The notes beneath the pieces are model-generated. The model did not search any database. It was not told where the DNA came from and saw only the letters and a program-made list of their open reading frames with translations. Source: Euperipatoides rowelli (lineage: Eukaryota > Onychophora > Udeonychophora > Euonychophora > Peripatopsidae). From it: 10,964 nt of DNA. Positions within the stretch are counted from its first letter, which is position 1. Each line of letters opens with the position of its first letter. Of the stretch, positions 1 to 7,707 are shown piece by piece. Both the position numbers and the translations under genes were made by a program. The stretch is taken from NCBI GenBank assembly GCA_003024985.2, contig PXIH01S0007609.1, one strand, 5' to 3'.

Positions 1-1259
1 ATGTTCTAAATGAAAGAAAAAGTCCTTGGTAATTTGAAATATAAAAGTTATTGGTTTGAAGCACACCTTGATTGGGGAAACTGAATCACAAAAAAACTTA
101 TTTGAAAGTAAATCTGCGGCTGAGATTTCCTTCGGCTTTTCTTTCAGTGTTAATTCTTCTTCTCTGGTCAAAACAGCGATTTAATGAGCAGGCTTCGTCT
201 GAGGTTATACTTTGTTATAATCAATGTTTAACCTAGGGTTAGTTTTAGATTCTTTAAGATGCGACTGGTCAGTCACGCTCTTCTCTTTTGTTGTAGGAGA
301 AGTTTTTAATCTTTAGTCTTCCCAATCTCTTATTGAAAAGGCAGAAAAACTATTATAATGATTTCTTCTTTTCTTTCCCTTTTGTTCGTGAATTATCTGA
401 TTGATAAAGACAAAGGAGTACTGCAATATATAAAAAAAAACTTGCTTATAAAAAGAAATATTATTGAATGGAACTTGGTGAATTATAAATTGCGGGAACA
501 GAACTTTGGTAGTAGAAAAATATGTTTCTTATTAATGAGAACTAAATAAACTTTGGAAAAATTCACTTCTTCTCTTTAACATATCTAGTTTAAAAATTGA
601 ATAAGTGCTATAGAGCCGACTTACTGTATAATCTTTTTACGAGGTGTTCTTCGGACTAGTAGGAGACAACAAATTTACTAGTTTTGGTCACAGGTTAGGT
701 TAGCTGGAACTAGCAGGTTGGTCAGCCACAGGAACTGAAAACTACATGATCATATTTACAGCAAGTAGTCAGAGCTGCCTCTATTCTGGATCGCACTGGA
801 GCTGGAGTGAACTCTTCTGGAATGGTTTCTGACTGGTTCTGTTCCCCAAAATTGTAATCAAATCACTATTGGAATGTTATGGCTTTTATATTATTTCAGC
901 CGGTCATTTTAATCCATGTTTGAGGGTTCTTTTCACATTAGTTTTCTATAGATCAAACAAAAGCGCACCTATCACATAATCAAACATACTTTGATGAATA
1001 TTTATTCTTTGTTGCCACCAATCATTTTAAGTGTTCATAAAGTGTTCTTTTTATATAACATTCGATCATAGGATATGGTAGGGGATTTCCCTAAATTCCT
1101 AGTGCTACTCTGTACTAAGATCCTTTGTTATAGCTCCATGTGGTGTCCATGAGTCATGGAGAAGACATAATTTTTACAAATATTAATAATCAGTCAGAGA
1201 AGATATTTACAATACTAATCTTAAACTAAGTATAAAAATGTCAGAGGAATCCCAAAATA
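1..1259. other. A+T-rich flank, no gene recognised
   Basis: No reading frame here resembles a known protein. A 63-codon open frame at 358-549 is Lys/Asn/Ile/Leu-rich, as expected for chance translation of A+T-rich DNA. The stretch around 690-850 is less A+T-rich and contains GGTTAGGTTAG at 693-703, too short to call a telomeric repeat. If the LINE downstream once had a first ORF (CR1-like elements often do), it would have lain here, but no zinc-finger, PHD or esterase-like remnant is visible, which favours 5' truncation of that copy. Confidence 0.6.
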
Positions 1260-2100
1260 CATGAAAAACAAAACCAAGAGCGACTTTCTAGCTGCTCCAA
1301 TTTACCGGTGAGAAGTAAACGCGGTGGTGCTGCTTCTAAACGACGTAATCGTCACAAGATCAGGTATGGTAAAGTATTGCAATTATAAAGTTGATCACAA
1401 TAGAATACAGTTGGAAAAGAATTTGATACATATTAGAACTATTAAAATTTCTTACAAATTTCCTCACATTTTAATTACAAATCTAAGATCCATTAGAAAT
1501 AAATTTGATGATTTTTGTGCCATGGTTGATATGAAAAGCCCGGATGTGGCAGTTATTTCTGAAACTTGACTAAGTGATGAGGATATTTCTGGTTTTAATA
1601 TTGCTGGATATGAATGCTTTCATAGAACTCGCAAGAGAATTGATAAATTAAAAGGTGGGGTGTGTTGATTTACATTAATAAGGAGATAACTGTGCTTAAT
1701 ATAAATAAACCGGATGATGATAACGTTGAAGGTTTGTCTGTGTCTTGTCGTACTAGCTATATGCTCCGAGGAATTCCGTTTTTTGTATTTATTGCTATTT
1801 ATTCACATCCGGCAGACTTATACCAAAAGTACACAGCTGAATACATCAAATTTGGAATTGACAAGATTTTGTCTGGGAACGTGGCGGCTAACGTTTTTGT
1901 TTTGGGCGACTTTAATGATATGAAAACTGCAAACATTAAGTGTATGAAGAGTTTCAGACAACTTGTTAGTTATCCTAACTGTGGTAGTAGCATTTTAGAC
2001 AAATGTTTTCAAATTGTGCAGCAGGATTCAAGGCATGCATCAAGGCACCGGTTGCTGAGTCGGATCATGGTTGTGTTGTGTTGGATTGCATGAATTATGA
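1260..2100 (+). pseudogene. LINE ORF2 N-terminal part: basic linker and EEP endonuclease, broken
   Basis: Codons from about 1266 to 1386 read a Lys/Arg/Gly-rich linker (SKRGGAASKRRNR near 1314-1352) in one frame. A second frame, 1324-1569, then reads PHILITNLRSIRNKFDDF and VISET, the N-terminal strand and metal-binding Glu region of EEP endonucleases; the Trp expected after ET is a TGA at 1567-1569. After a shift near 1655, the frame 1662-2093 carries LIYIN and, at 1905-1916, GDFN, the central catalytic motif. A third frame carries the final SDH motif at 2060-2068. The catalytic motifs ET, GDFN and SDH are thus all recognisable but lie in three different frames. A further stop (TAA) is at 2114-2116. 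In an active element this domain makes the target-site nick. EEP assignment is firm; activity is excluded. Confidence 0.87.
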
Positions 2101-2116
2101 TATTAAGAGAAAATAA

Positions 2117-2709
2117 GTGATAAGTTATCAATGTAGACCAAAACAGAAATCTAGCTTTAATGCTATGGGAAGTCAACTTGCTATGTATGATTGGGATAGA
2201 GTCTTGGGCAATATTGATACCAATATAGATGAAGTTGTCGAGCGTTTTTGTGAAGAAGTTAAAAATTTGTATGAAACCTGTTTCAAATTGGAAAAAAGAT
2301 CAATAGATCATAGAGTTAAATCCTGGTTCAGTTGTGAAATTAAAGAACAGATTAAAGAAAAAGACCGAATGTTTAAGGAACAAGGTTACTCTCAGAATGT
2401 TAAGATGATTGGTAAGGAAATTAAAAAAATGATCAGATGTGCTAAAAGATTGAATACTCTAAATTAATGAAAAATATTGTCTTTGGTTCAAGACATTTTT
2501 ACAAAATCATTAATAAATCAATTGATTGCTCTCCAAGCCGTAGAGAGGTTTGTTTTCCCGGAATGTCTATAAATGATACGTACATCGGTATTTGCTCAGA
2601 AAGTCAAAAAATTGCTTGCTCTTATAATAAATTAAATCATGAAGAATTACGTGCATTTCTGCTTAGCCCTAAAACTCCCATAGTTGATATGTTTTGGGTA
2701 CTTAAGTAA
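2117..2709 (+). pseudogene. LINE ORF2 connector between endonuclease and reverse transcriptase, broken
   Basis: Frame 2117-2467 follows directly, in the same frame, from the SDH motif across the TAA at 2114-2116. It reads WDRVLGNIDTN near the start and a charged WFSCEIKEQIKEKDRMFKEQ segment (about residues 69-88), matching the weakly conserved connector in CR1/L2-like ORF2 proteins, where a Trp and an IK..I..RD..F pattern precede a Lys-rich helix. The frame changes near 2460 into 2467-2709, which contains FYKIINKS, the usual segment just before the reverse transcriptase fingers. Frame 2467-2709 ends in TAA at 2707-2709, but the same frame continues sensibly beyond it, so that stop probably replaced a Gln codon. 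Confidence 0.75.
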
Positions 2710-3687
2710 TTAACAAAAATGCCAGACAAAAGTAATGTTACACCAGATGGCGTACCATCGTTTATTCTTAGACATTTTGCATGCAAATTGTGTGAACCAC
2801 TCTCAAGGATTATTAATACTTCTATTTCTTCTGGATATTGCCTGATAAAGTGGAAACAGGAATATATATAATATTTATTCCGAAGACTAAAATCCCACGC
2901 AGCCACCATGACGTAAAAACCTTATCTTTAACATCTGTTATGGCCAAATTGATAGATAAATTTGTTTCGAGTGCCTTGCTGAGGGAAGTAATGCCATTAC
3001 TGAATCCTAAACAGTTTGGTGGGTGGCCAGGCCTATCTTCATGCCAATACCTGGTGCATTATATTGACTCCTTGCTTGGCTCATTGGACAAAAGGGAAAC
3101 TGTTGCTGCCCCAATAATAATGGATTTTTCTAAGGCGTTTAATCTTGTATGCCATAACAGGCTAATTAATGTCTTATTCAACATGAATGTTAGTGCTTAT
3201 TTATTAAAGTGGATTTTTTTCTTTTTTTGAAGGGAGGATGCAGATGGTTAAAATACCTTGCTCAGACCAAGTTATAAAATGGGAAAGTTTAAACAGTGTG
3301 CGTCAGGGATCCTGTCTGAGTGGTTTGTTATTGATCATTGCAACGAATGATATTGCATCTGACATGATTAGTCTTTGCAAATATATTGATGACTTAATTA
3401 CTGTATGCTCGGGTTCACCTGATGACTTACCAAGAAAATTGATTAATGATTTTATTTCGATTAAAAGTGATTCTGAGTAGTGTAAAATGAGATTGAACAG
3501 TGAAAAATCTACTTATATGATTCACAGCTTTATGAAAAGAGCAGTTAAATTTAATGTTGTAATTAATGATAATGTTGTAAACCCAGTACTTAGTTGTAAA
3601 ATTTTAGGTGTCTACATACAAGCAGATCTAAAATGGAATAAATATGTTGAACACATTGTTAAAAAAGCTAATTGTAAGTTATGTTAA
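2710..3687 (+). pseudogene. LINE reverse transcriptase domain, broken into three frames
   Basis: The fingers begin in the 2467-2709 frame after its stop, with TPDGVPSFILRHF (usual family form GPDGIP). A shift in the AT-repeat at 2861-2870 leads to frame 2838-3230: IPKTKIP, LSLTSVMAKLIDKF, LNPKQFG and motif A, IIMDFSKAF, with its catalytic Asp at 3123-3125. A second shift in the T-rich run at about 3209-3227 leads to frame 3238-3480, with VRQGSCLSGLL (family form VPQGS.LGPLL) and the catalytic box YIDD at 3382-3393. A TAG at 3478-3480 replaces a Trp expected before CKMRLNSEKS. The thumb start, ILGVYIQADLKWNKYVEHI, follows in 3487-3687. The domain would copy element RNA into DNA at the nick; catalytic Asp residues survive but no continuous protein is possible. 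Confidence 0.92.
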
Positions 3688-4135
3688 TAGGTTGAGAAGT
3701 CTAAATGCAGACATTGAAGTCTTGATTCATGTTTATATTACATATATTAGATGCCACCTTGAATATTGCTGTCCTGTGTGGCATGGTTCATTGACTGACC
3801 AACAGAGGACAACTATTGAGGGATTCCAAAAAAGAGTTTGCAAAATTATTCTGGGAGTTAGATATACTGATTATGATTCTTCTTTAGATCTTCTCAATTT
3901 AGCTTCCTTGCAAGAAAGATGAGAGAAAATGTCTATTAGATTTGCTAAGTCATTTTTCTTGAAATTTACGGGGTTTGCTCCAACTAGAAGGGAGAATGTT
4001 TAGGGTAGATTGATGAGATAAGCTAACAAATTGTATTTCCCTTATGTTAAAACAGCACGGTATGCTAAATCCCCCATATTGTATTTTTATAAATTATTGG
4101 ATGGTTATATTGTTATCTTAAATTTTTTTATTTAG
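3644..4135 (+). pseudogene. LINE ORF2 C-terminal region, broken
   Basis: After a frame change near 3680 the frame 3644-3922 reads VNRLRSLNADIEVLIHVYIT, then LEYCCPVWHGSLT and IEGFQKRVCKIILG, the conserved post-RT segment of CR1/L2/Jockey elements (LEY..PVWH.SLT...IE..QKRA..II). A TGA at 3920-3922 stands where an Arg codon (CGA) is expected after LQER. The same frame continues through FAKSFFLKF, two more stops (TAG 4001-4003, TAA 4019-4021) and ARYAKSPILYFYKLLDGY, matching the usual ending in which RY..SP.PY precedes the C-terminus. The natural stop is probably the TAG at 4133-4135. The role of this region in the family is poorly defined; RNA binding has been suggested for related elements. 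Confidence 0.88.
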
Positions 4136-4151
4136 GTGATTAGTAATAATG

Positions 4152-4172
4152 TTTTTTTTTTTTTTTTTTTTT
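4152..4172 (+). repeat. T21 homopolymer
   Basis: Uninterrupted run of 21 T, 16 bases after the inferred ORF2 stop of the LINE. It lies inside the element's 3' UTR and is not its 3' end. T-rich runs at this place occur in several CR1/L2-like 3' UTRs; its exact length is the kind of feature that sequencing often gets wrong. Confidence 0.95.
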
Positions 4173-4283
4173 AAATCTGTAAAACATGCATACATCTTTA
4201 TAGTTTTAGAGGCTAATGCATTGTTTCTTTATGATTTGATATCATGTGTTTGTGATATCTGAATGCTGTAGTTTGTGTTTTGA

Positions 4284-4293
4284 AATAAATAAA
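4284..4293 (+). promoter_or_regulatory. Overlapping AATAAA polyadenylation signals of the LINE
   Basis: AATAAATAAA contains two overlapping AATAAA hexamers (4284-4289 and 4288-4293) on the same strand as the LINE, about 150 bases after its inferred stop. The position fits the element's own 3'-end signal, although AATAAA is common in such A+T-rich DNA. Confidence 0.5.
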
Positions 4294-4864
4294 ACCCTAT
4301 TAATTATTAATAAAATAATAAAAATCAGGATTTATTAGTCCAAAGAAAACTTTATAAGCACTTCATGTAAACTTTTATTGGAAAGAGTCATGCCTGACAT
4401 CGACTGCCTCTTACACGGAAAACCCAGACCTGTTAGAGAAAATTTAACAAAAGAGTAACACTCATTGTCATTATTGTTGCATCTAGATATGGTGGAGTAC
4501 TAACCGATCAACTGTTTATAGTATGGCAACTCTTAGAATTGCTTATTTATTTTCTAAACTTTTCATTTCTCTTTTAAAGTTTATTGAAGGAAAATGAATT
4601 CTCTTTTCATTTAGTTAATGTAGCTATTTTTNTTTATTTTTCCTTGCATGTAATTAAGAATGTTTTCACTTGGACCAACAATTCCTTATGTACAGTATAT
4701 TCATTATTTGAAAACATGAAAAAATACAGAAAAATCATTAAATATTTTTTTATTAGGTTTAAACCTTAGGCATGGTATTCAATATTAATATTTTTTCATA
4801 ATGATTATGATCCAATATATATCTTGAACAAATTATACCATGTAAAAAGTAATGTTTATAAATT

Positions 4865-4881
4865 ACTGGGTTCGAACCCAT
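4865..4881. repeat. T-arm/B-box-like palindrome
   Basis: TGGGTTCGAACCCA (4867-4880) is a perfect 14-bp palindrome and fits the pol III B-box/tRNA T-arm pattern GGTTCGANNCC. No acceptor stem or clear A-box is visible at tRNA spacing on either strand, so it is not a tRNA gene. It could be a relic of a tRNA-derived SINE. The 17-base sequence has a 15/17 inverted match at 5495-5511, the two differences being C-to-T transitions. Confidence 0.4.
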
Positions 4882-5468
4882 GTCTCTTTATATAAAGGCC
4901 CTGTTTATTTATATAGAAGTTTCTTCTCACCAAATTATGTTATGGATTTATTCTGATAAACTCTATTTTATAAGAAGTTCAGACTAGGCTACAAAAACGA
5001 CATATTTAAAATCCAACTTATTTATTTGTTTATCTATAGCCAGTTTTTATACCTAGCCATTTATTATAAATGGTCTCAAGTTTTACTATGTTATTAGCAA
5101 TAACTAAAACTTCCTTATGCTATCCTTGCTATTATGTTAAAACATGTATTTAATATTTAATAAAAATATTTATTTATAATGAAATTTATTTAACATGATT
5201 CCTAGCCATTCGAATTTGAAAAATCTATTTATTTTTAAGGTTGGACTGAACGCTTATTGTTGTCTCAGTATTAAATTGTCTATGTGCCTTACTACAAAAT
5301 GTGGTTGTAATTATTATTGAACTTTCTTATGTCTTATCTTCTGGTTTTATCTTATGATGTTTTGTCTCTTTTAATTCTCATGAGCTTTATGTGATCTTTA
5401 AATGTACTGTGAGAATATTATTTATTTTTAAGGCTTGCTTTTTCCCATGGTCTTAGGTCTGTCTATTT

Positions 5469-5511
5469 ACTAGGTAAACTACCCATTTGTGTCTATGGGT
5501 TTGAACCTAGT
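5469..5511. repeat. Imperfect inverted repeat containing a T-arm-like arm
   Basis: The left arm (5469-5486) pairs with the right arm (5495-5511) through a perfect 7-bp outer stem (ACTAGGT/ACCTAGT) and a 6-bp inner stem (ACCCAT/ATGGGT), with a bulged middle and an 8-base loop. The right arm, ATGGGTTTGAACCTAGT, matches the reverse complement of 4865-4881 at 15 of 17 positions. It may be a fragment of a small hairpin-forming repeat; no family is recognised. Confidence 0.45.
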
Positions 5512-5926
5512 CCCAAGAGACTCTGTTAAAAGTAATTAAATAAATTTCAAAGTTCGACGAGGGTTATCCTCAAAAAGAAACGAAAAGAAAAAAGTTTTCT
5601 GCTTATCTCTATGGGAAATCTAGAAAGTTTTTGGAAGAAAACAAAAGGCTTAAAAATCTATCAAATTCTAAGAAATTCTTAATTTTATAACGCCTGAGTA
5701 ATCAGAAAAAATATCTGGTTTGTTTTGACTGAGGGTAGATTTGTCCTAACTATCATTATTACTCTAGATCTCATTACACATGGAGCAAATCACCATATTT
5801 CAAAAACTCTCAAAGAAAATGAAGCGAATAATTAGAAAACAGAAGTTTTTACATGAAAAGTTAATGCTGGACCGACTAAAACTCATACGAGACGTGTCCT
5901 AAACTAAGAAATTTCTACAAGATTAA

Positions 5927-6478
5927 CTAAAGCGCCATACATCTTTAGTTTGGGCAAGGCGAAAGGAGGAACTAGCACGGGAGACAGAAGTGGGGCTGAC
6001 TCGTTGCATCGAAGAAAAATTCGACGGAATGACCATTGCAAGAAAAGAAGTTTTATTGGATTATCGACTTGGATGCGACAAGTATGCCTATGCAGCCTAT
6101 GTTTGTGCTGAAACACTAGTCCGTAGGTGCAGATGGCGTGGAATAGCCCCCATCCTGGATAAAACTGATCAAGGGACAGATCCGGTAAACTCTCTGTGCT
6201 GCCACAACATGCCTCACTTTGGATTGGATCAGGAATCACTTTCTGCTTCTCTGGTTTGCATGCGTTCCGACCTTCCATCAGCAGATAAATGTTCTAGGCT
6301 TACGTTACCCGTGTGCCATGTAACTCGTAATCCACTGAAAAAATGTCGCAAACACAACCCATTCAAAGGTCGTAAGTCATGTCAGCACGATGCATCGTTG
6401 TCACCAAGTCATGGAAAAAAGTCAGTGACCAGGGATGAGGGTGTGCAACTTGCAAGGCAAGGATGCGTCCTGGCATGA
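5927..6478 (+). CDS. Unrecognised Cys-rich open frame in a GC-richer island
   Basis: The frame is open for 183 codons from the TAA at 5924-5926 to the TGA at 6476-6478; the first in-frame ATG is at 6029, leaving 149 codons. I do not recognise the protein. It starts with a charged, helix-like part (WARRKEELARETEVGLTRC near 5954-6010) and becomes Cys/Lys/His-rich toward the end (pairs such as SLCCHN, DKC, PVCH, KKCRKHN, SCQH), without a clean zinc-finger spacing. No signal peptide or membrane segment is evident. The opposite strand is also open over 5904-6278, and another plus frame is open at its left end, so part of the openness may only reflect the local drop in A+T. A hairpin and an AATAAA follow 11 and 53 bases after the stop, as a transcript 3' end might look. 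Alternatives: an exon or retrocopy, an unassigned transposon fragment, or no gene at all. Confidence 0.25.
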   Translation, partial: LKRHTSLVWARRKEELARETEVGLTRCIEEKFDGMTIARKEVLLDYRLGCDKYAYAAYVCAETLVRRCRWRGIAPILDKTDQGTDPVNSLCCHNMPHFGLDQESLSASLVCMRSDLPSADKCSRLTLPVCHVTRNPLKKCRKHNPFKGRKSCQHDASLSPSHGKKSVTRDEGVQLARQGCVLA

Positions 6479-6488
6479 AACGGCGATG

Positions 6489-6520
6489 AATGTGTTGTCT
6501 GGCTGGCCAGACAACACATT
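6489..6520. repeat. Perfect 15-bp inverted repeat (hairpin)
   Basis: Arm AATGTGTTGTCTGGC (6489-6503) is exactly complementary to GCCAGACAACACATT (6506-6520) with only TG between them, so the 32 bases form an almost perfect palindrome. It starts 11 bases after the stop of the unassigned open frame and is followed by GAAAAAAATG and AATAAA. A 15-bp perfect stem is unlikely by chance in about 11 kb. It may be a transcript 3' structure, a mobile element end, or the trace of a template-switch event. Confidence 0.9.
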
Positions 6521-6530
6521 GAAAAAAATG

Positions 6531-6536
6531 AATAAA
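6531..6536 (+). promoter_or_regulatory. AATAAA, possible polyadenylation signal
   Basis: AATAAA lies 53 bases after the stop of the 5927-6478 frame and 10 bases after the perfect hairpin, on the same strand. The layout fits a 3' UTR, but the hexamer is frequent in A+T-rich DNA, so alone it proves little. Confidence 0.25.
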
Positions 6537-6540
6537 CACT

Positions 6541-7707
6541 TCTGTTATAAACTTTTTTGGAATTAATATTTCCTTAAACAAAAATGTTTTTACTAATATT
6601 TTGGACTTTTAAAAATGGACTGTAAAAAAATTAATGCGTGTCTGTTTATTATATTGCTAAATGTTATTTAAATTAAAATCCAAATTCAGTAATATTTTTA
6701 TAAAAAAATGATTTAACTAAAAATATATCTTTATTTATCGACATACTAACAAAAATAAAATTTTATTTATTTACAATATTATAATCAAGTGTCTCCTGCC
6801 AGTTAATTTCCTTAATCCAAGCATGACACGAAGAACTCCAAGCATGACACGAAGAACAGCAACACAGAAAAATATAATTTGAATCTTAGTTTTTAATGCT
6901 GATTTGAAAATTGGAAATTGCTTTTATTTTTAATTTATTTATAATGGTGGAAGAAAAATATATGCAGTTTTATTCATTTTACTTACTAGCAGCGAATTCG
7001 AGCTACTACAAAACAGTGGTTTGTATTTATTATCTTTCTTTTTTAAAAAAAATGTATTGTATTTATTTTGGTATACTCCTCTGAAACAAAACTTTTATGT
7101 CTATCTATTATTTCTTTCTTTTCAAAGGTTGTAGGATCCTTCTTTTAGAACTAGACTGACATTTTTAATTAACCTTCCTTTTAAAACAAAACAAACACAT
7201 TCGATTGTTTTAATAGAATGTTTGCTTAACATATCTTTGAGGAAAACCCCTTTTTATTTTACTCCCTTTTATGCATTTCATTGTAGATAAAAGAGAAACG
7301 ATAATTTCTGAATCATAAATGTCCATCTCAAATTATGTTTATTTTGGTTATTGTGGTTGCTTTTCATTCCTTCGTCAACCTTTTATTTGTTTATTTCCGT
7401 GCAGTAAGTTGACTAGCGAAATGTACTTGCTAGCTTACAGTTTACAGAATTGCAATGAAACTACAGCTTGTAACAAGTCTGCTATTAGAGTGACTTTTAA
7501 GGTTTAAACATTTAAGAAAACTATTTTTTTATTTTCGTCAAGCTCTTTTATTTAATATACTTGTTTTTTTTTTTTTTTTGAAAAATTTGAAAAAATGGAA
7601 TTTTGGAGAGGAAAAAAATATTTCTAATATTTTTCTTTAGTTAGTATATATACTTATTACGTCTAGACGGTTTATTTATATAGCGCTATAACGTGGGGTT
7701 TTTTCAC
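6541..7707. other. A+T-rich spacer, no gene recognised
   Basis: It has many homopolymer runs, including T16 at 7564-7579, and only short frames. A 62-codon frame at 7319-7507 resembles nothing known. The last 200 bases lie just past the inferred C-terminus of the minus-strand gypsy element and should contain its polypurine tract and 3' LTR. The minus-strand purine run at about 7702-7710 is followed by a TATATAAATAAA-like stretch (about 7671-7684), but neither a convincing tract nor a TG...CA LTR border could be fixed. The 12-bp palindrome TATAGCGCTATA is at 7679-7690. Confidence 0.5.
6816..6857. repeat. Perfect 21-bp tandem duplication
   Basis: A 21-base unit beginning TCCAAGCATGACACGAAG occurs twice head to tail (6816-6836 and 6837-6857) with no mismatch. 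Perfect identity suggests a recent duplication, probably by replication slippage. No coding frame or element is linked to it. Confidence 0.95.

Larger units (their letters stand above)
1260..4315 (+). mobile_element. Decayed non-LTR retrotransposon (LINE, CR1/L2/Jockey-like)
   Basis: A single plus-strand series of broken frames gives, in order, a basic linker, an endonuclease (EEP family), a connector, a reverse transcriptase and the C-terminal region found in CR1/L2/Jockey elements, then a 3' UTR with a T21 run and AATAAA signals. Such elements copy themselves by nicking DNA with the endonuclease and reverse-transcribing their RNA at the nick. The frame changes at least seven times (near 1340-1385, 1655, 2020, 2460, 2865, 3215 and 3680) and there are stops inside the frames, so no functional protein can be made. 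The left boundary is uncertain, since no ORF1 is seen; the right boundary is set by the A+T-rich tail after 4293. No target-site duplication could be identified by eye. The clade (CR1, L2 or another Jockey-superfamily group) is inferred from motif style only. Confidence 0.9.
4136..4315 (+). other. LINE 3' UTR and tail
   Basis: About 160-180 bases follow the ORF2 stop: a T21 run, a moderately complex stretch (about 4175-4280), then GTTTTGAAATAAATAAAA and an A/T-rich tail (ATTAATTATTAATAAAATAATAAAAA). 3' UTRs ending in an AATAAA-containing, low-complexity tail are usual for CR1/L2-like elements. The exact 3' terminus is uncertain because the tail blends into A+T-rich host DNA. Confidence 0.65.
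4316..5926. other. A+T-rich spacer without a recognised gene
   Basis: Frames are short and low in complexity. The 61-codon frame at 4584-4769 crosses the N at 4632 and is Phe/Lys/Ile-rich, as chance A+T-rich frames are. Around 4375-4460 there is a short stretch of higher complexity (frame containing MPDIDCLLHGKPRP) that I cannot assign. The palindromic T-arm-like sites at 4865-4881 and 5469-5511 are described separately. Nothing else stands out. Confidence 0.55.

Noticed and set aside
358-549. Small gene of 63 codons
   Set aside because: Composition typical of chance frames in A+T-rich DNA, with no motif.
693-703. GGTTAGGTTAG, resembling the arthropod TTAGG telomere repeat
   Set aside because: Barely two units; such a short match is expected by chance and gives no firm host assignment.
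1714-1923. Plus-strand 69-codon hydrophobic frame
   Set aside because: Shadow frame inside the LINE endonuclease; GDFN is in the overlapping frame.
2637-2909. Minus-strand 90-codon open frame
   Set aside because: Antisense to the LINE reverse transcriptase fingers and without recognisable motifs.
4865-4881. tRNA gene
   Set aside because: Only the T-arm-like palindrome is present; no acceptor, D or anticodon arm can be folded at the right distance on either strand.
5904-6278. Minus-strand 124-codon open frame overlapping the unassigned plus frame
   Set aside because: No recognisable motif; shorter than the plus frame, although the choice of strand here is not secure.
5927-6478. piggyBac transposase fragment, suggested by an FKGR string near 6363
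   Set aside because: The residues around FKGR and the Cys spacing do not follow piggyBac motifs, and no TTAA-flanked terminal repeats are seen.
7679-7690. TATAGCGCTATA palindrome as a regulatory or integration site
   Set aside because: A 12-bp palindrome in A+T-rich DNA is not unusual and has no supporting context.
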